From Streptomyces mutabilis (GTDB taxonomy: Bacteria; Actinomycetota; Actinomycetes; Streptomycetales; Streptomycetaceae): 64,000 nucleotides of DNA. The position numbers were made by a program, and so were the translations under genes. Below the pieces are notes generated by a model. That model ran no database searches, had not been told where the DNA came from, and saw only the letters and a program-made list of their open reading frames with translations. The DNA is taken from NCBI RefSeq assembly GCF_014649815.1, contig NZ_BMTT01000008.1, forward strand, positions 62,001 to 126,000. The letters run 5' to 3'. Below are positions 19,566 through 30,052 of this stretch, one piece after another. Within the stretch, counting starts at the first letter, position 1; each line of letters opens with the position of its first letter.

Positions 19566-20714
19566 CTATTCCCCCGCGTTCACGACGCCCTCGGCGCCGC
19601 CGGTCGCCGTGCCCTCCGTGGCCGAGTCCGGGACGGCCCTGTCGTGCTTCAGGGCCGTCCACACCTGGTCGGCCTTGGCCTTCTCCAGGAGGACCCGGTT
19701 CGGGTCGGCGGGGTCGTAGACGACCGGCATCGTGACCATGTGCATGTTGGCGGGGCCGATGCCCTTCAGGCCGGTCGCGAAGGACATCAGGGAGTTGACC
19801 GAGCCCAGGTCGGAGTCGGTCGTCACGGTCTTGGTGGCGGTGTCGGCGATGTCGTACAGCTTCTGGGGGTTGCCGAGCAGGCCGATGTCCTTGACCTGGT
19901 CGACCAGTGCCTTGACGAAGGCCTGCTGGAGCTGGATGCGGCCGAGGTCGGAGCCGTCGCCGACGCCGTGCCGGGTGCGGACCAGGCCGAGGGCCTGCTC
20001 GCCGCCCAGCGTGTGGGTGCCGGCGGGCAGGTCGAGGTGGCTGTCGGGGTCCTTGATTGCCTCGGTGGTGGTGACGTCGACGCCGCCGAGTTCGTCGATG
20101 AGCTGCTGGAAGCCGCTGAAGTCGACCTCCAGGTAGTGGTCCATGCGCAGCCCGCTGATCGACTCGACGGTCTTCACGGCGCAGGCGGCCCCGCCGGTGG
20201 AGTAGGCGGAGTTGAACATCACGTCGTTCGCCGCGGGGTGCTCGCCGCCGTCGGTGTCGGTGCACTCGGGGCGGTCGATGAGGGTGTCGCGCGGGATGGA
20301 GACCACGCTGGCCTTCTTGTGGCCCTTGTGGATGTGCAGGACCATCGCCGTGTCCGAGCGGGCGGTGCCGTCGTCGGCGCCTCCGCCGAGCTTCTTGTTC
20401 CCGCCGGTACGGGTGTCCGAGCCGAGGACCAGGATGTTCTGCGAGCCGTTGTCGGCCCTGGCCGGCCGGTCGACGCCGAGGACCTGGTCGATGTCGACGC
20501 TCTGCAGGTTGCCGTTGAGCTGGTAGAGCACCACTCCGGCGCCGGTGCCGCCCAGGACCACGATGCCCGCCGCGCTCCAGGCCGCGACGAGCAGGGCCCT
20601 GCGCCGCTTGGCCCGGGGCTTGCGGCGGCGGCCCTTGCCCCGGCTGCCGGGTCCGATGGTGCGGGACTGACCGGGGTCGGGTATCGCGGGATCCGGCGTG
20701 CTCTCGGCGGACAT
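19566..20714 (-). CDS. LytR-CpsA-Psr (LCP) family cell-wall glycopolymer ligase
   Basis: 382 aa from the ATG at 20714 with GGAG just upstream; about 50 in-frame codons before it look non-coding. A basic cytoplasmic N-terminus ([14 protein letters not shown]) is followed by one membrane helix ([23 protein letters not shown]) and the extracellular LCP domain. Visible motifs are [29 protein letters not shown] and LGLVRTRHG, the Asp/Arg residues that hold the polyprenyl-pyrophosphate. LCP proteins attach teichoic acids or other anionic polymers to peptidoglycan. This fits with the phosphosugar transferase encoded at 12.9-14.3 kb, though they are not in one operon. Confidence 0.93.
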   Translation of the reverse strand: MSAESTPDPAIPDPGQSRTIGPGSRGKGRRRKPRAKRRRALLVAAWSAAGIVVLGGTGAGVVLYQLNGNLQSVDIDQVLGVDRPARADNGSQNILVLGSDTRTGGNKKLGGGADDGTARSDTAMVLHIHKGHKKASVVSIPRDTLIDRPECTDTDGGEHPAANDVMFNSAYSTGGAACAVKTVESISGLRMDHYLEVDFSGFQQLIDELGGVDVTTTEAIKDPDSHLDLPAGTHTLGGEQALGLVRTRHGVGDGSDLGRIQLQQAFVKALVDQVKDIGLLGNPQKLYDIADTATKTVTTDSDLGSVNSLMSFATGLKGIGPANMHMVTMPVVYDPADPNRVLLEKAKADQVWTALKHDRAVPDSATEGTATGGAEGVVNAGE

Positions 20715-21014
20715 GGGCTCCTCGGTGTTCGTACGGTCGGCTACCCCCTGCGCTCGGGGTCGGGTCGGTCGGCTCCGGCGGATTTCCGCCGGTTCCTCAC
20801 CATCGTCCCTCCGTGACCGAGACGGCGGAACTCGGGACAGGGTTGCACAACGGTCTGTGGCCATTAGGTGCGAAAAAGATTACGCAGTGTGTTCGCGGTG
20901 CGCCGACCCCCGCCGGTGACCTGGGAATCCGCGGGCACCCGTCCGGGTACCCGCAGGCGGCCGGGGAACCGCCGCTTGTGGCGAAGGTCGCACACGAACG
21001 GTCCTCACAAGCCG
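20715..21014. other. Intergenic region upstream of the LCP gene
   Basis: 300 bases between the rho terminator and the LCP start. It is less GC-rich around 20865-20890 (GCGAAAAAGATTACGC), probably the promoter area of the LCP gene. No coding frame with a ribosome site was found. Confidence 0.4.
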
Positions 21015-21054
21015 GAAGTCCCGCCCCGTCACCTGCGTGACGGAACGGGACTTC
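21015..21054 (-). terminator. Strong two-part hairpin downstream of rho
   Basis: GAAGTCCCG (21015-21023) pairs with CGGGACTTC (21046-21054). Inside it, CCGTCAC (21026-21032) pairs with GTGACGG (21037-21043) around a CTGC loop. The internal CC/AA bulge is small. It starts 21 bases after the rho stop and is surely the transcription terminator of rho. Confidence 0.85.
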
Positions 21055-21074
21055 GGGTCGGGTCCGGCGGCGGA

Positions 21075-23138
21075 TCAGTCGCCGTTGCCCGGCGTCGGCG
21101 TCGTCTTCTGAATCTGCATCAGGAACTCGACGTTCGACTTGGTCTGCTTCATCTTGTCGAGGAGCAGTTCGATCGCCTGCTGCTGGTCGAGGGCGTGCAG
21201 CACCCGGCGCAGCTTCCAGGTGACGGCGAGCTCCTCGCTGCCGAGCAGGATCTCCTCCTTGCGGGTGCCGGACGCGTCGACGTCCACCGCGGGGAAGATG
21301 CGCTTGTCGGCGAGCTTCCGGTCGAGCTTGAGCTCGGCGTTGCCGGTGCCCTTGAACTCCTCGAAGATGACCTCGTCCATGCGGGACCCGGTGTCCACCA
21401 GGGCGGTGGCGAGGATGGTCAGCGAGCCGCCGTCCTCGATGTTGCGGGCCGCACCGAAGAAGCGCTTCGGCGGGTACAGGGCGGTCGAGTCGACACCGCC
21501 GGACAGGATGCGGCCGGAGGCCGGGGCGGCGAGGTTGTACGCACGGCCCAGGCGGGTGATCGAGTCGAGCAGCACGACGACGTCGTGGCCCAGCTCCACG
21601 AGGCGCTTGGCGCGCTCGATGGCGAGCTCGGCGACCGTGGTGTGGTCCTCGGCCGGGCGGTCGAAGGTCGAGGAGATGACCTCGCCCTTGACCGACCGCT
21701 GCATGTCGGTGACCTCTTCCGGACGCTCGTCGACGAGGACGACCATCAGGTGGCACTCGGGGTTGTTGTGGGTGATCGCGTTGGCGATCGCCTGCATGAT
21801 CATGGTCTTGCCGGTCTTCGGCGGGGCCACGATCAGACCGCGCTGGCCCTTACCGATCGGCGCGACGAGGTCGATGATGCGGGTGGTGAGGACGCCCGGG
21901 TCCGTCTCCAGACGGAGGCGGTCCTGCGGGTACAGCGGCGTCAGCTTGTTGAACTCCGGGCGGCCGCGGCCGTGTTCGGGCGCCATGCCGTTGACGGAGT
22001 CGAGCCGGACGAGGGCGTTGAACTTCTCGCGCCGCTCGCCTTCCTTGGGCTGACGGACCGCGCCGGTGATGTGGTCACCCTTGCGCAGGCCGTTCTTGCG
22101 GACCTGGGCGAGGGAGACGTACACGTCGTTCGGACCCGGCAGGTAGCCGGAGGTGCGGATGAACGCGTAGTTGTCGAGGATGTCCAGGATGCCCGCGACG
22201 GGGATCAGGACGTCGTCCTCGGCGATCTGCGGCTCCTGCACGTCGTCGCGCCCGCGACGGCCCCGGCGGTCCCGGTAGCGGCCCCGACGGCCGCGGCGGC
22301 CGCCGCCGTCGTCGTCGTAGCCGTCGTCCTGCTGGCGGTCCTGACGGCCGCCGCCCTGCTGCCGGTCCTGGCGTCCGCCGCCCTGGTTCTGGTCGTCGCC
22401 CTTGCCCCGGCGGTCGCGGCCACCGTCACGGTCGCGGCCACCGTCACGGTCGCGGCCGCGGTCCCGGCGGTCGCGGCGGCGGCCCTCGCCGCCCTCGCCG
22501 TCGGAGCGGGCGTCGCCCTGGCCCTGCTGCTGGGCCGACGCGTCTGCCTTCGGCTCGCCGCGGGTCTCCACGGCCACGGTCTCGGTGGCGGCGGACGGGC
22601 TGCCCGCGTCGGCGGTGGCCCGGCGGCGACGGCGCTCGGAGGCGGCCTCGTCACCGGCCTGCTCGCCCGACGGCGAGACCTTGGGGGACGGCTGACCGGG
22701 GATCTCGATCTGCTGCTGGGCGGCGGCCTTGTCCGCGGCGGTCTTGTCCGCCTTCTTCTCGGCCTTCTCCGCCTTGCCGGCCTTCTCCGCCTTCTCGGCG
22801 GGGGCCTCTTCGCCCGTACGGGTACGGGAGGTGCTGCGGCGCTTGGGCTTGGTCTCGCCGGCGGTGTCCGCGGCGGCGGGCGCGGCCTTGGCGGGGGCTC
22901 CCCCGGCGGCCTGCGCCTCCTTGATGACCTCGATCAGCTGGCTCTTGCGCATACGCGCGGTGCCCCTGATGCCGAGGCCGGATGCGACCTGCTGCAGCTC
23001 GGCCAGCACCATGCTCTCGAGGCCGGTACCGCGGCGCCGCCGGGAGCCGGCACCGGTGGCAGGCGCGGAGGCGTCCGTGGCGGGCGCGGCAGCGGTCTCC
23101 TCGACACGTGCGCCCATCAGATCGGTGGTGTCGCTCAC
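21075..23138 (-). CDS. rho: Transcription termination factor Rho
   Basis: 687 aa, well above the 419 of E. coli Rho. The start is GTG at 23138, six bases after GAAGGA. The N-terminal helix bundle ([17 protein letters not shown]) is followed by an insert of about 200 residues (roughly 85-285): first Ala/Lys-rich, then Arg/Asp/Gly-rich with many [12 protein letters not shown]-like repeats. The S1-like RNA-binding domain then begins at [24 protein letters not shown]. The ATPase domain has the Walker A APPKTGKT (about residue 435) and the Q/R-loop regions. Hexameric RNA helicase ending transcription. The arginine/glycine-rich insert is typical of high-GC actinobacteria and adds RNA affinity in characterised examples. 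Confidence 0.97.
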   Translation of the reverse strand: MSDTTDLMGARVEETAAAPATDASAPATGAGSRRRRGTGLESMVLAELQQVASGLGIRGTARMRKSQLIEVIKEAQAAGGAPAKAAPAAADTAGETKPKRRSTSRTRTGEEAPAEKAEKAGKAEKAEKKADKTAADKAAAQQQIEIPGQPSPKVSPSGEQAGDEAASERRRRRATADAGSPSAATETVAVETRGEPKADASAQQQGQGDARSDGEGGEGRRRDRRDRGRDRDGGRDRDGGRDRRGKGDDQNQGGGRQDRQQGGGRQDRQQDDGYDDDGGGRRGRRGRYRDRRGRRGRDDVQEPQIAEDDVLIPVAGILDILDNYAFIRTSGYLPGPNDVYVSLAQVRKNGLRKGDHITGAVRQPKEGERREKFNALVRLDSVNGMAPEHGRGRPEFNKLTPLYPQDRLRLETDPGVLTTRIIDLVAPIGKGQRGLIVAPPKTGKTMIMQAIANAITHNNPECHLMVVLVDERPEEVTDMQRSVKGEVISSTFDRPAEDHTTVAELAIERAKRLVELGHDVVVLLDSITRLGRAYNLAAPASGRILSGGVDSTALYPPKRFFGAARNIEDGGSLTILATALVDTGSRMDEVIFEEFKGTGNAELKLDRKLADKRIFPAVDVDASGTRKEEILLGSEELAVTWKLRRVLHALDQQQAIELLLDKMKQTKSNVEFLMQIQKTTPTPGNGD

Positions 23139-23544
23139 GAAGGGTCCTTCCCTGGAGCGGACGTCGGCCTGTCTGGCTCGGCGACCGGTTGTGCTGTCCG
23201 GCTTCGGTCCTTGCTGTGCGAACCGTGCCGGGGCGGTGGTCCGCCTGAACGGCGGAAGGAATATCTGGTGATGGCGCGACCCCTGGCCGTGGCACCCAGT
23301 GTCTGTGTCACGCGGCGTGGTCGCACCGGTTCCGAAGCGTGCCCGGCGGGCCGCTCAGTGTCCGCGTCGGCCGTACTGCTCACGTACGACGTCCACTGCA
23401 CAATGCGGCTTGGGGGGCTCCCGGAAGAATGTCTGTCCCGGACGGGGACACGAGGCACCTCGCCATGGTGGGGTCGGGTGCAGACTTGAGATTAACACTA
23501 CCGGATCCAACAAACATTCCCCCTCTCGAAATCCGGCAACCGTG
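23139..23544. promoter_or_regulatory. rho leader and promoter region
   Basis: 406 bases between thrB (end) and rho (start). It contains the palindrome TGTCCC-ggacg-GGGACA at 23434-23450 and a locally AT-richer stretch near 23485-23525 that is a reasonable promoter site. A long leader would fit autoregulation of rho by premature termination, as in other bacteria. No open frame with coding character was found. Confidence 0.4.
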
Positions 23545-24462
23545 TCAGGTCGCCAGTGGCAGGACGCTCGCGCCCTGCTGATCCAGGCTGAGTCGGTTGG
23601 CCGCCCAGTCCGTGCCGGCCAGCGCCTCGACCTTGTCGGCCGTGTCGGCGTCGGCCAGTGCCATCACCGTGGGCCCCGCGCCGGAGATGACCGCGGGGAT
23701 GCCGTCGGTGCGCAGCCGCTCCACCAGCGCCGCGCTCTCCGGCATGGCCGGCGCGCGGTACTCCTGGTGCAGGCGGTCCTCGGTGGCCGGAAGCAGCAGC
23801 TCGGGACGCCTGGTGAGGGCCTCGACGAGCAGCGCGGCGCGGCCGGCGTTGGCGGCGGCGTCGACGTGCGGGACGGTTCGCGGGAGAAGACCTCGTGCGG
23901 TCTCCGTCAGTACCGGCTTCCCGGGCACGAAAACCACCGGAACGATGGAATCGGCGGGGTCCAACCTGATCGCCCTGGCGGCGCCGGACTCCATCCAGGA
24001 CAGGGTGAAGCCGCCCAGCAGGCAGGCCGCGACGTTGTCGGGGTGACCCTCGATCTCGGTGGCGAGGTCGAGCAGCGCGCCGTCGTCGAGACGGGCCTCG
24101 CCGCCTATGGTCACCGCGCGCGCGGCGACGATCCCCGCACAGATGGCGGCGGACGACGAGCCGAGGCCGCGGCCGTGCGGGATGCGGTTGGCGCAGACGA
24201 TCTCCAGACCGCGCGGCTGTCCGCCCAGCAGGTCGAAGGCCGTGCGCAGGGAACGGACGAGGAGGTGCTTCTCATCGCGCGGCAGGGTCTCGCTGCCCTC
24301 ACCCGCGATGTCGATGTGCAGCCCGGAGTCGGCGACCCGGACGACCACGTCGTCGTACAAGCCCAGCGCGAGGCCGAGGGCGTCGAAGCCCGGGCCGAGG
24401 TTGGCGCTGGTGGCGGGGACGCGCACCCTGACGGCGGCGGCGCGGAAGGCTGGACCGGCCAT
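23545..24462 (-). CDS. thrB: Homoserine kinase
   Basis: 305 aa from the ATG at 24462 (MAGPAFRAAAVRVRVPATSANLGPGFDALG). AAGGAG lies 12 bases upstream, a slightly long spacing, but the upstream frame is not protein-like. It is a GHMP kinase: PATSANLGPGFD at the start, the phosphate-binding IPHGRGLGSSSAAICAG and the C-terminal ISGAGPTVMAL. It phosphorylates homoserine for threonine synthesis. It is transcribed in the same direction as thrC and hom but separated from thrC by 466 bases, so it may have its own promoter. Confidence 0.96.
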   Translation of the reverse strand: MAGPAFRAAAVRVRVPATSANLGPGFDALGLALGLYDDVVVRVADSGLHIDIAGEGSETLPRDEKHLLVRSLRTAFDLLGGQPRGLEIVCANRIPHGRGLGSSSAAICAGIVAARAVTIGGEARLDDGALLDLATEIEGHPDNVAACLLGGFTLSWMESGAARAIRLDPADSIVPVVFVPGKPVLTETARGLLPRTVPHVDAAANAGRAALLVEALTRRPELLLPATEDRLHQEYRAPAMPESAALVERLRTDGIPAVISGAGPTVMALADADTADKVEALAGTDWAANRLSLDQQGASVLPLAT

Positions 24463-24928
24463 CGCTCGATGACTCTCCTTGAGCTGCGTGACTGTCGAAT
24501 GACATTCGATGACGTACGGGGCCCTGGGGCTCGCCGCTTCCTGCCGAACGACCGGCCCGTGCCGGAACACGGTCGGCCGCGACCGGCCTGGACCGGCCGC
24601 CACCAGCCGCTTCCGGACCGCGGAGACAGCGCGGCGCCGCGGCATATGCGGCAGGCGGGTTCGGTACAGCCTATCGAAGGAAGGTTCTGTGGCGACATAG
24701 GGCGCACGGGAGGCGCACGATGCGTGTCGTAAGCCCCCTGTGCACCCCCCGTAAAGGACTTTCCCGGCCGAGCGTCGCTTACGCCCTCTTACGCCGGTGA
24801 GATGGGCGCGACCTCGGATCCGGACCGTGGGGCCGCGCCCCGTCCGGGCAGTCGGATCAGGGGCGTGGCCAGGCCGTCGGACGCGTCCTCGGGTCAGGGC
24901 TGCCGGACCGCGCCCTCGGTCGGGGCGG
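24463..24928. promoter_or_regulatory. thrC-thrB intergenic region
   Basis: 466 bases without a credible gene. It holds the 15-bp palindrome just upstream of thrB (listed separately) and GC-rich sequence near thrC with several GGTCGG-like repeats. Probably contains a thrC terminator and the thrB promoter, but no single hairpin or promoter stands out. Confidence 0.4.
24495..24509. promoter_or_regulatory. 15-bp palindrome upstream of thrB (putative operator)
   Basis: TCGAATG-A-CATTCGA is a perfect 7-bp inverted repeat around a single base, 33 bases before the thrB start and just upstream of its ribosome site. It is AT-richer than its surroundings. Such a compact dyad fits a dimeric repressor site. 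No regulator can be named. Confidence 0.5.
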
Positions 24929-25987
24929 TCAGATCAGGCCGAGGCGCTCGGCCGCCGTCGCCGCGTCGACCGGGACGGTGACCGGCTGCGGGGCGCCCGC
25001 GACGGCCCAGTCGGGGTCCTTGAGGCCGTTGCCGGTGACGGTGCACACGATGCGTTGCCCCGGGTCGACCTTGCCCAGCTCGGCGGCCTTCAGCAGACCG
25101 GCGACCGACGCGGCGGACGCGGGCTCCACGAAGACGCCCTCCTGGGAGGCCAACAGCCGGTAGGCGCGCAGGATCTCACGGTCGGTCACCTCGTCGATGG
25201 CACCGCCCGACTCGTCCCGCGCGGCGAGCGCGAGGTCCCAGGATGCGGGGTTGCCGATGCGGATGGCGGTGGCGATGGTCGACGGGTCCTTGACGACCTC
25301 GCCGCGCACGATCGGGGCGCTGCCGGAGGCCTGGAAGCCCCACATGCGCGGCGTCTTCGTGCTGACCGCGTCGGCGGCGTACTCCTTGTACCCCTTCCAG
25401 TACGCGGTGATGTTGCCCGCGTTGCCGACCGGCAGGACGTGGATGTCGGGCGCGTCGCCGAGCATGTCCACGATCTCGAAGGCGGCCGTCTTCTGCCCCT
25501 CGATACGTACCGGGTTGACCGAATTGACCAGCGCCACGGGGTAGTTGTCGCTCAGCGCGCGAGCGAGCGTGAGGCAGTCGTCGAAGTTGCCGTCGACCTG
25601 GAGGATCTTCGCGCCGTGCACGAGGGCCTGGCCCATCTTGCCGAGCGCGATCTTGCCCTGCGGCACCAGGACGGCCGACACCATGCCGGCCCGCACGCCG
25701 TAGGCGGCGGCGGAGGCCGAGGTGTTGCCCGTGGACGCGCAGATGACGGCCTGCGCACCCTCCTCCTTGGCCTTGCTGATGGCCATCGTCATGCCGCGGT
25801 CCTTGAAGGACCCGGTCGGGTTCGCCCCCTCCACCTTGAGGTGGACGTCGCAGCCCGTGCGCTCGGAGAGCACCTGCGCGGGCACGAGCGGCGTGCCGCC
25901 CTCGCGGAGCGTCACGACGGGCGTGCTGTCGGAGACGGGCAGCCGGTCCCGGTACTCCTCGATGATTCCGCGCCACTGGTGGGTCAT
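24929..25987 (-). CDS. thrC: Threonine synthase
   Basis: 352 aa, the short threonine synthase class. The PLP lysine is in [10 protein letters not shown], and the phosphate-binding loop is the PVGNAGNIT segment. [15 protein letters not shown] is the family's substrate strand. It converts O-phosphohomoserine to threonine. Its ribosome site (GGAGAG) lies inside the end of hom, with only six bases between the genes, so hom-thrC form an operon. Confidence 0.97.
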   Translation of the reverse strand: MTHQWRGIIEEYRDRLPVSDSTPVVTLREGGTPLVPAQVLSERTGCDVHLKVEGANPTGSFKDRGMTMAISKAKEEGAQAVICASTGNTSASAAAYGVRAGMVSAVLVPQGKIALGKMGQALVHGAKILQVDGNFDDCLTLARALSDNYPVALVNSVNPVRIEGQKTAAFEIVDMLGDAPDIHVLPVGNAGNITAYWKGYKEYAADAVSTKTPRMWGFQASGSAPIVRGEVVKDPSTIATAIRIGNPASWDLALAARDESGGAIDEVTDREILRAYRLLASQEGVFVEPASAASVAGLLKAAELGKVDPGQRIVCTVTGNGLKDPDWAVAGAPQPVTVPVDAATAAERLGLI

Positions 25988-25993
25988 TGCTGG

Positions 25994-27286
25994 TTACTCT
26001 CCTTCAACCCGCATGATGCTGGCGACACCCCGCACGGTGTCGAGCTTGCGCAGCGCCTCGACGGTACCGCCGAGGGCGGCGTCGGACGCACGGTGGGTGA
26101 CGACGACGAGGGATGCCTCGCCGTCCTTGCCGGACTGCCGCACGGTGTCGATGGAGACACCGTGCTCCGCGAACACGGTCGCGACCTGGGCGAGCACGCC
26201 CGGTTTGTCGGCCACGTCGAGACTGATGTGGTAGCGCGTGACGACGTCGCCCATCGGCGAGACGGGCAGTGCGGCGTAGGCGGACTCGCCCGGTCCGGTG
26301 GCGCCGCCGATCCGGTTCCGGCAGACGGCGACGAGGTCGCCGAGCACGGCGGAGGCGGTCGGGGAGCCGCCGGCACCGGGCCCGTAGAACATGAGTTGCC
26401 CGGCGGCCTCGGACTCCACGAAGACGGCGTTGTACGCCTCGCGCACGTTCGCCAGCGGATGGCTGAGCGGGATCATCGCGGGATGCACGCGCGCGGTGAC
26501 CGATCCCCCGTCCGCCGCCCGCTCGCAGATGGCGAGCAGCTTGATGGTGCAGCCCATCTCCTTGGCGGAGGCGAAGTCGGCGGCGGTGACCTCGGTCATG
26601 CCCTCGCGGTAGACGTCGTCGAGGCGCACGCGCGTGTGGAAGGCGATCCCGGCGAGGATGGCGGCCTTGGCGGCGGCGTCGAAGCCCTCGACGTCGGCGG
26701 TGGGGTCGGCCTCCGCGTACCCGAGGGCGGTGGCCTCGTCGAGCGCCTCCTGGTACCCGGCGCCGGTGGTGTCCATGGCGTCGAGGATGAAGTTCGTCGT
26801 CCCGTTGACGATGCCGAGGACCCGGTTGACCTTGTCACCGGCCAGGGACTCGCGCAGCGGCCGGATCAGCGGGATGGCGCCGGCGACGGCGGCCTCGTAG
26901 TACAGGTCCTTGCCGTGCTCGTCGGCCGCGGCGTGCAGCGCGGCACCGTCCTGGGCGATGAGTGCCTTGTTCGCGGACACCACGGACGCGCCGTGCTCGA
27001 TGGCGGTGGTGATGAGCGTCCGGGCGGGCTCGATGCCGCCGATGACCTCTACGACGACGTCGATGTCCCCGCGCTTGACGAGCGCGGTGGCGTCGGTGGT
27101 CACCAGGGCGGGGTCGATCCCTTCCCGCACCTTGTCGGGCCGCCGTACGGCCACGCCCGCGAGCTCCACCGGGGCTCCGATCCGGGCGGCGAGGTCGTCG
27201 GCGTGCGTCGTCATGATGCGCGCCACCTCTGAGCCGACCACTCCACAGCCCAGCAGCGCCACCTTCAGCGGACGCGTACGCATCAT
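25994..27286 (-). CDS. hom: Homoserine dehydrogenase
   Basis: 430 aa from the first of two adjacent ATGs (27286; the second at 27283 is better spaced from GAGG and equally possible). NAD(P)-binding VALLGCGVVGSEVA, then the catalytic region with NGTTNFILDAM and EADPTADVEGFDAAAK, and a C-terminal ACT domain (HISLDVADKPGVLAQVATVF) for feedback by threonine. It reduces aspartate semialdehyde to homoserine, feeding threonine and methionine. First gene of the hom-thrC pair. Confidence 0.96.
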   Translation of the reverse strand: MMRTRPLKVALLGCGVVGSEVARIMTTHADDLAARIGAPVELAGVAVRRPDKVREGIDPALVTTDATALVKRGDIDVVVEVIGGIEPARTLITTAIEHGASVVSANKALIAQDGAALHAAADEHGKDLYYEAAVAGAIPLIRPLRESLAGDKVNRVLGIVNGTTNFILDAMDTTGAGYQEALDEATALGYAEADPTADVEGFDAAAKAAILAGIAFHTRVRLDDVYREGMTEVTAADFASAKEMGCTIKLLAICERAADGGSVTARVHPAMIPLSHPLANVREAYNAVFVESEAAGQLMFYGPGAGGSPTASAVLGDLVAVCRNRIGGATGPGESAYAALPVSPMGDVVTRYHISLDVADKPGVLAQVATVFAEHGVSIDTVRQSGKDGEASLVVVTHRASDAALGGTVEALRKLDTVRGVASIMRVEGE

Positions 27287-27389
27287 CCGACCTCGTTTCC
27301 TCTTACCGTCTGCGGTTCGACCAGTCTCACGCACCGGACGGGATTTCCTGCCATTCGTCCGCATCATGAGACGTTTATTTCATTTTCGC

Positions 27390-27426
27390 GGGGGCGGAAG
27401 ACGGAAGATCTTCCGCCTCCGCCCCC
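27390..27426 (-). terminator. Hairpin between lysA and hom
   Basis: GGGGGC (27390-27395) and GCCCCC (27421-27426) enclose a second stem centred on GGAAGATCTTCC (27403-27414), giving a long imperfect hairpin 26 bases after the lysA stop. No T-run follows on the minus strand. The position suggests a terminator for lysA upstream of the hom promoter. Confidence 0.6.
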
Positions 27427-27452
27427 TCGGTGCCGAGCCCGGCGTCCGGCCC

Positions 27453-28844
27453 TCAGCCGACGTCGAGACGCAGCAGATCCTCCTCCGTCTCCCGCCGCAC
27501 GATGGCGCGGGCCTCACCCTCGCGCACGGCGACGACGGGCGGACGCAGCGCGTGGTTGTAGTTGCTGGCCATGGAACGGCAGTACGCCCCGGTCGCCGGT
27601 ACGGCGATGAGGTCCCCCGGCGCCAGGTCCCCCGGCAGGAAGGCGTCCTTGACCACGATGTCGCCGCTCTCGCAGTGCTTGCCCACGACCCGAGCGAGCA
27701 TGGGCTCGGCGTCGGAGGTGCGGGAGACCAGGGCGACGGTGTACTCGGCGTCGTACAGCGCGGTGCGGATGTTGTCCGACATGCCGCCGTCGACGGAGAC
27801 GTAGGTGCGCAGCCCCTCGAGGGGCTTGACGGTGCCGACCTCGTAGAGCGTGAAGGCGGTGGGCCCGACGATGGCGCGCCCGGGCTCGACGGAGATCCGC
27901 GGCGTGCGCAGCTTCGCGCTCTCGCACTCCCGCGTCACGATCTCGGTGAGCGACTTGGCGATCTCGTGCGGCTCGCGGGGGTCGTCGTCACTGGTGTACG
28001 CGATCCCGAGCCCGCCCCCGAGGTCGATCTCGGGCAGCTCGACCCCGTGCTCGTCGCGGATGTCCTTGAGCAGCCCGACCACCCGGTGGGCGGCGACCTC
28101 GAAGCCGGACATGTCGAAGATCTGCGACCCGATGTGGGAGTGGATTCCGATCAACTCGAGCCCGTCGAGCTGGAGTGCCCGCCGCACGGCTTCGGCCGCC
28201 TGCCCCCCGGCCAGTGGAATCCCGAACTTCTGGTCCTCGTGGGCGGTCGCGATGAACTCGTGCGTGTGCGCCTCGACCCCGACGGTGATGCGGATCTGCA
28301 CGCGCTGCCGCTTGCCGAGTGACTGGGCGATGTGGGCGACGCGCGCGATCTCCTGGAAGGAGTCGAGCACGATCCGTCCGACGTCGGCGCGGACGGCACG
28401 CTCGATCTCCTGGGGCGACTTGTTGTTGCCGTGGAAGGCGATGCGGTCGGCGGGCATCCCGGCGGACAGCGCGGTGACGAGCTCGCCGCCGGAGCAGACG
28501 TCGAGATTCAGCCCCTCCTCGTGCAGCCACCGCACGACGGCACGGGACAGGAACGCCTTGCCGGCGTAGAACACGTCGGCATCCGCCCCGAAGGCGGTAC
28601 GCCAGGCCTGCGCGCGGGCCCGGAAGTCGGCTTCGTCGAGGACGTAGGCGGGAGTGCCGTACTCCTCGGCCAGCTGCGTGACGCTGATCCCGCCGACGGT
28701 CACGACACCGTCCTCGCCCCGCTCCACGGTCCTCGCCCAGACCTTGGAGTCGAGGGCGTTCAGGTCGGCGGGCGGAGCGGAGTAGTGCCCCTCGGGAAGG
28801 ACATCGGCGTGACGGGGCCCGGCGGGGTGTGCGGAACGGCTCAT
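27453..28844 (-). CDS. lysA: Diaminopimelate decarboxylase
   Basis: 463 aa. Fold III PLP enzyme: the PLP lysine is in [11 protein letters not shown], and the phosphate-binding segment is [12 protein letters not shown]. Substrate/dimer motifs are [17 protein letters not shown] and CESGDIV (the active-site Cys from the partner subunit). The terminal [16 protein letters not shown] is also typical. It makes lysine from meso-diaminopimelate, the last step of the pathway. The ArgS-like gene is 19 bases upstream in the same direction, so the two are probably co-transcribed. Confidence 0.97.
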   Translation of the reverse strand: MSRSAHPAGPRHADVLPEGHYSAPPADLNALDSKVWARTVERGEDGVVTVGGISVTQLAEEYGTPAYVLDEADFRARAQAWRTAFGADADVFYAGKAFLSRAVVRWLHEEGLNLDVCSGGELVTALSAGMPADRIAFHGNNKSPQEIERAVRADVGRIVLDSFQEIARVAHIAQSLGKRQRVQIRITVGVEAHTHEFIATAHEDQKFGIPLAGGQAAEAVRRALQLDGLELIGIHSHIGSQIFDMSGFEVAAHRVVGLLKDIRDEHGVELPEIDLGGGLGIAYTSDDDPREPHEIAKSLTEIVTRECESAKLRTPRISVEPGRAIVGPTAFTLYEVGTVKPLEGLRTYVSVDGGMSDNIRTALYDAEYTVALVSRTSDAEPMLARVVGKHCESGDIVVKDAFLPGDLAPGDLIAVPATGAYCRSMASNYNHALRPPVVAVREGEARAIVRRETEEDLLRLDVG

Positions 28845-28863
28845 GACGTCTTCTGTGCTCTCA

Positions 28864-29946
28864 TCAGAGGTGGTCGGGTGCGTCGATACCGAGCAGGGTC
28901 AGGCCGCCGGCCAGCACCGTCCCGGCGGCTTCGGCGAGGGCGAGCCGGGCGCGGTGGGCGGCCGAGGGTTTCTCCCCGCCGCGCGGCAGCACGGTGGCCA
29001 GGAAGGGCAGCGCGGCGTCGGCGACGGTGACGAGGTGCCGGGCGAGCCGGTCGGGGGCGCGGTGGGTCGCCGCGGCGGCGAGCACGCGGGGGTGGTCGGC
29101 GAGGGCGGCGACGAGGTCTTGAGTACCGGTGACCGGACCGGGGTGGGCGCCGAATCCGAGATCCGCGGCGTTGCGGGCGAGGGCGCGGGTGCGGGCGTGG
29201 GCGTACCGCGCCCGGAAGAGCGGGTTGCTCTCGCGCTGGGCGAGGTGCTCGTCTCCGATCCGGGGACGGTCGTGGGCGGCGGGGTGGAGCAGGGCCCAGC
29301 GGGCGGCGTCGCGGCCGAGGGGCAGGGGGTCGGCGGGTGCGGGGACGGGACGCACGTTGACGGGCAGACTCGCGGGCGCCGGTCCGGCCCCGTCGAGGCG
29401 CACCCCGAGGACGGCGGTCCACTCGGCCTCGAAGGCTTCGGCCGTGGCCCGGACGAGCACGCCCTGCGACCGCAGGATGCGGGCGGCGACTTCGGCGACG
29501 ACGACGGCACGGACGTCGTGCGGGCAGTGCAGCTGCACGATGGGCCTGTCGGGTCCGTCGGGTCCGTCGGGTCCGTCGGGTCCGTCGGGTCCGTCGGGTC
29601 CGTCGGCGTACCCGTACCGGACGCCGGCGCCGAGGATCTCCTCGACGAGCGCGGCGGGGGCGGCCCCTCCGAGGCTGATGTTGAGGAACCCGGGCCCGGT
29701 GAGGACGACGTCGGTGACGCCGTCGACGTCGACGAGGTACGGCCGCAGCACCTGGGCCACCCGCTGCGGCGGCTGCCCGGCCGGCCGGGCCAGCTGGAGG
29801 GCGATGTTGGTCGCGTAGTCACCGCACCCTCCGGGGCCCGGCGGGGCGACCACAGCCCGCTCCGGAACGGTCACGCTCAGCTCCCCCGCGTCGACAGCGC
29901 GACGCACCGCGTGCAGCACGGTGCGGGAGAGCTCTGCGGGGGTCAC
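28864..29946 (-). CDS. ArgS-like protein: N-terminal and DALR domains without a catalytic core
   Basis: 360 aa, against about 590 for a normal ArgS. Residues about 1-100 resemble the arginyl-tRNA synthetase additional N-terminal domain ([25 protein letters not shown]). Residues about 230-360 resemble the DALR anticodon-binding helical domain ([50 protein letters not shown]). The Rossmann domain with HIGH and KMSKS is absent: the middle has only [21 protein letters not shown], which recalls a stump of the HIGH strand. It cannot be a complete synthetase. It could bind tRNA-Arg or be a regulator. A run of (Gly-Pro-Asp) repeats sits at about residues 115-134. The gene lies next to lysA and close to tRNA-Arg(CCG). 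Confidence 0.85.
   Translation of the reverse strand: MTPAELSRTVLHAVRRAVDAGELSVTVPERAVVAPPGPGGCGDYATNIALQLARPAGQPPQRVAQVLRPYLVDVDGVTDVVLTGPGFLNISLGGAAPAALVEEILGAGVRYGYADGPDGPDGPDGPDGPDGPDRPIVQLHCPHDVRAVVVAEVAARILRSQGVLVRATAEAFEAEWTAVLGVRLDGAGPAPASLPVNVRPVPAPADPLPLGRDAARWALLHPAAHDRPRIGDEHLAQRESNPLFRARYAHARTRALARNAADLGFGAHPGPVTGTQDLVAALADHPRVLAAAATHRAPDRLARHLVTVADAALPFLATVLPRGGEKPSAAHRARLALAEAAGTVLAGGLTLLGIDAPDHL
29551..29604. repeat. Six perfect tandem copies of a 9-bp unit inside the ArgS-like gene
   Basis: GGGTCCGTC is repeated six times without mismatch, with a seventh imperfect copy just before (29542-29550). On the coding strand it reads as Gly-Pro-Asp triplets. The number of copies likely varies between strains by replication slippage without changing the frame. 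Confidence 0.95.
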
Positions 29947-30052
29947 GGGTCAAGCGTATGGGAGGAGGGGGGTGGGTAGGCGAACAGGTTCCGCACTGAT
30001 CCCGACATGTGGACGAACCGCGCACCGGCCCCCGTGTACCGGCGCACGGAAC

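Noticed and set aside
29542-29604. CRISPR-like repeat
   Set aside because: The unit is 9 bp and uninterrupted, without spacers, and it is in frame within a gene.
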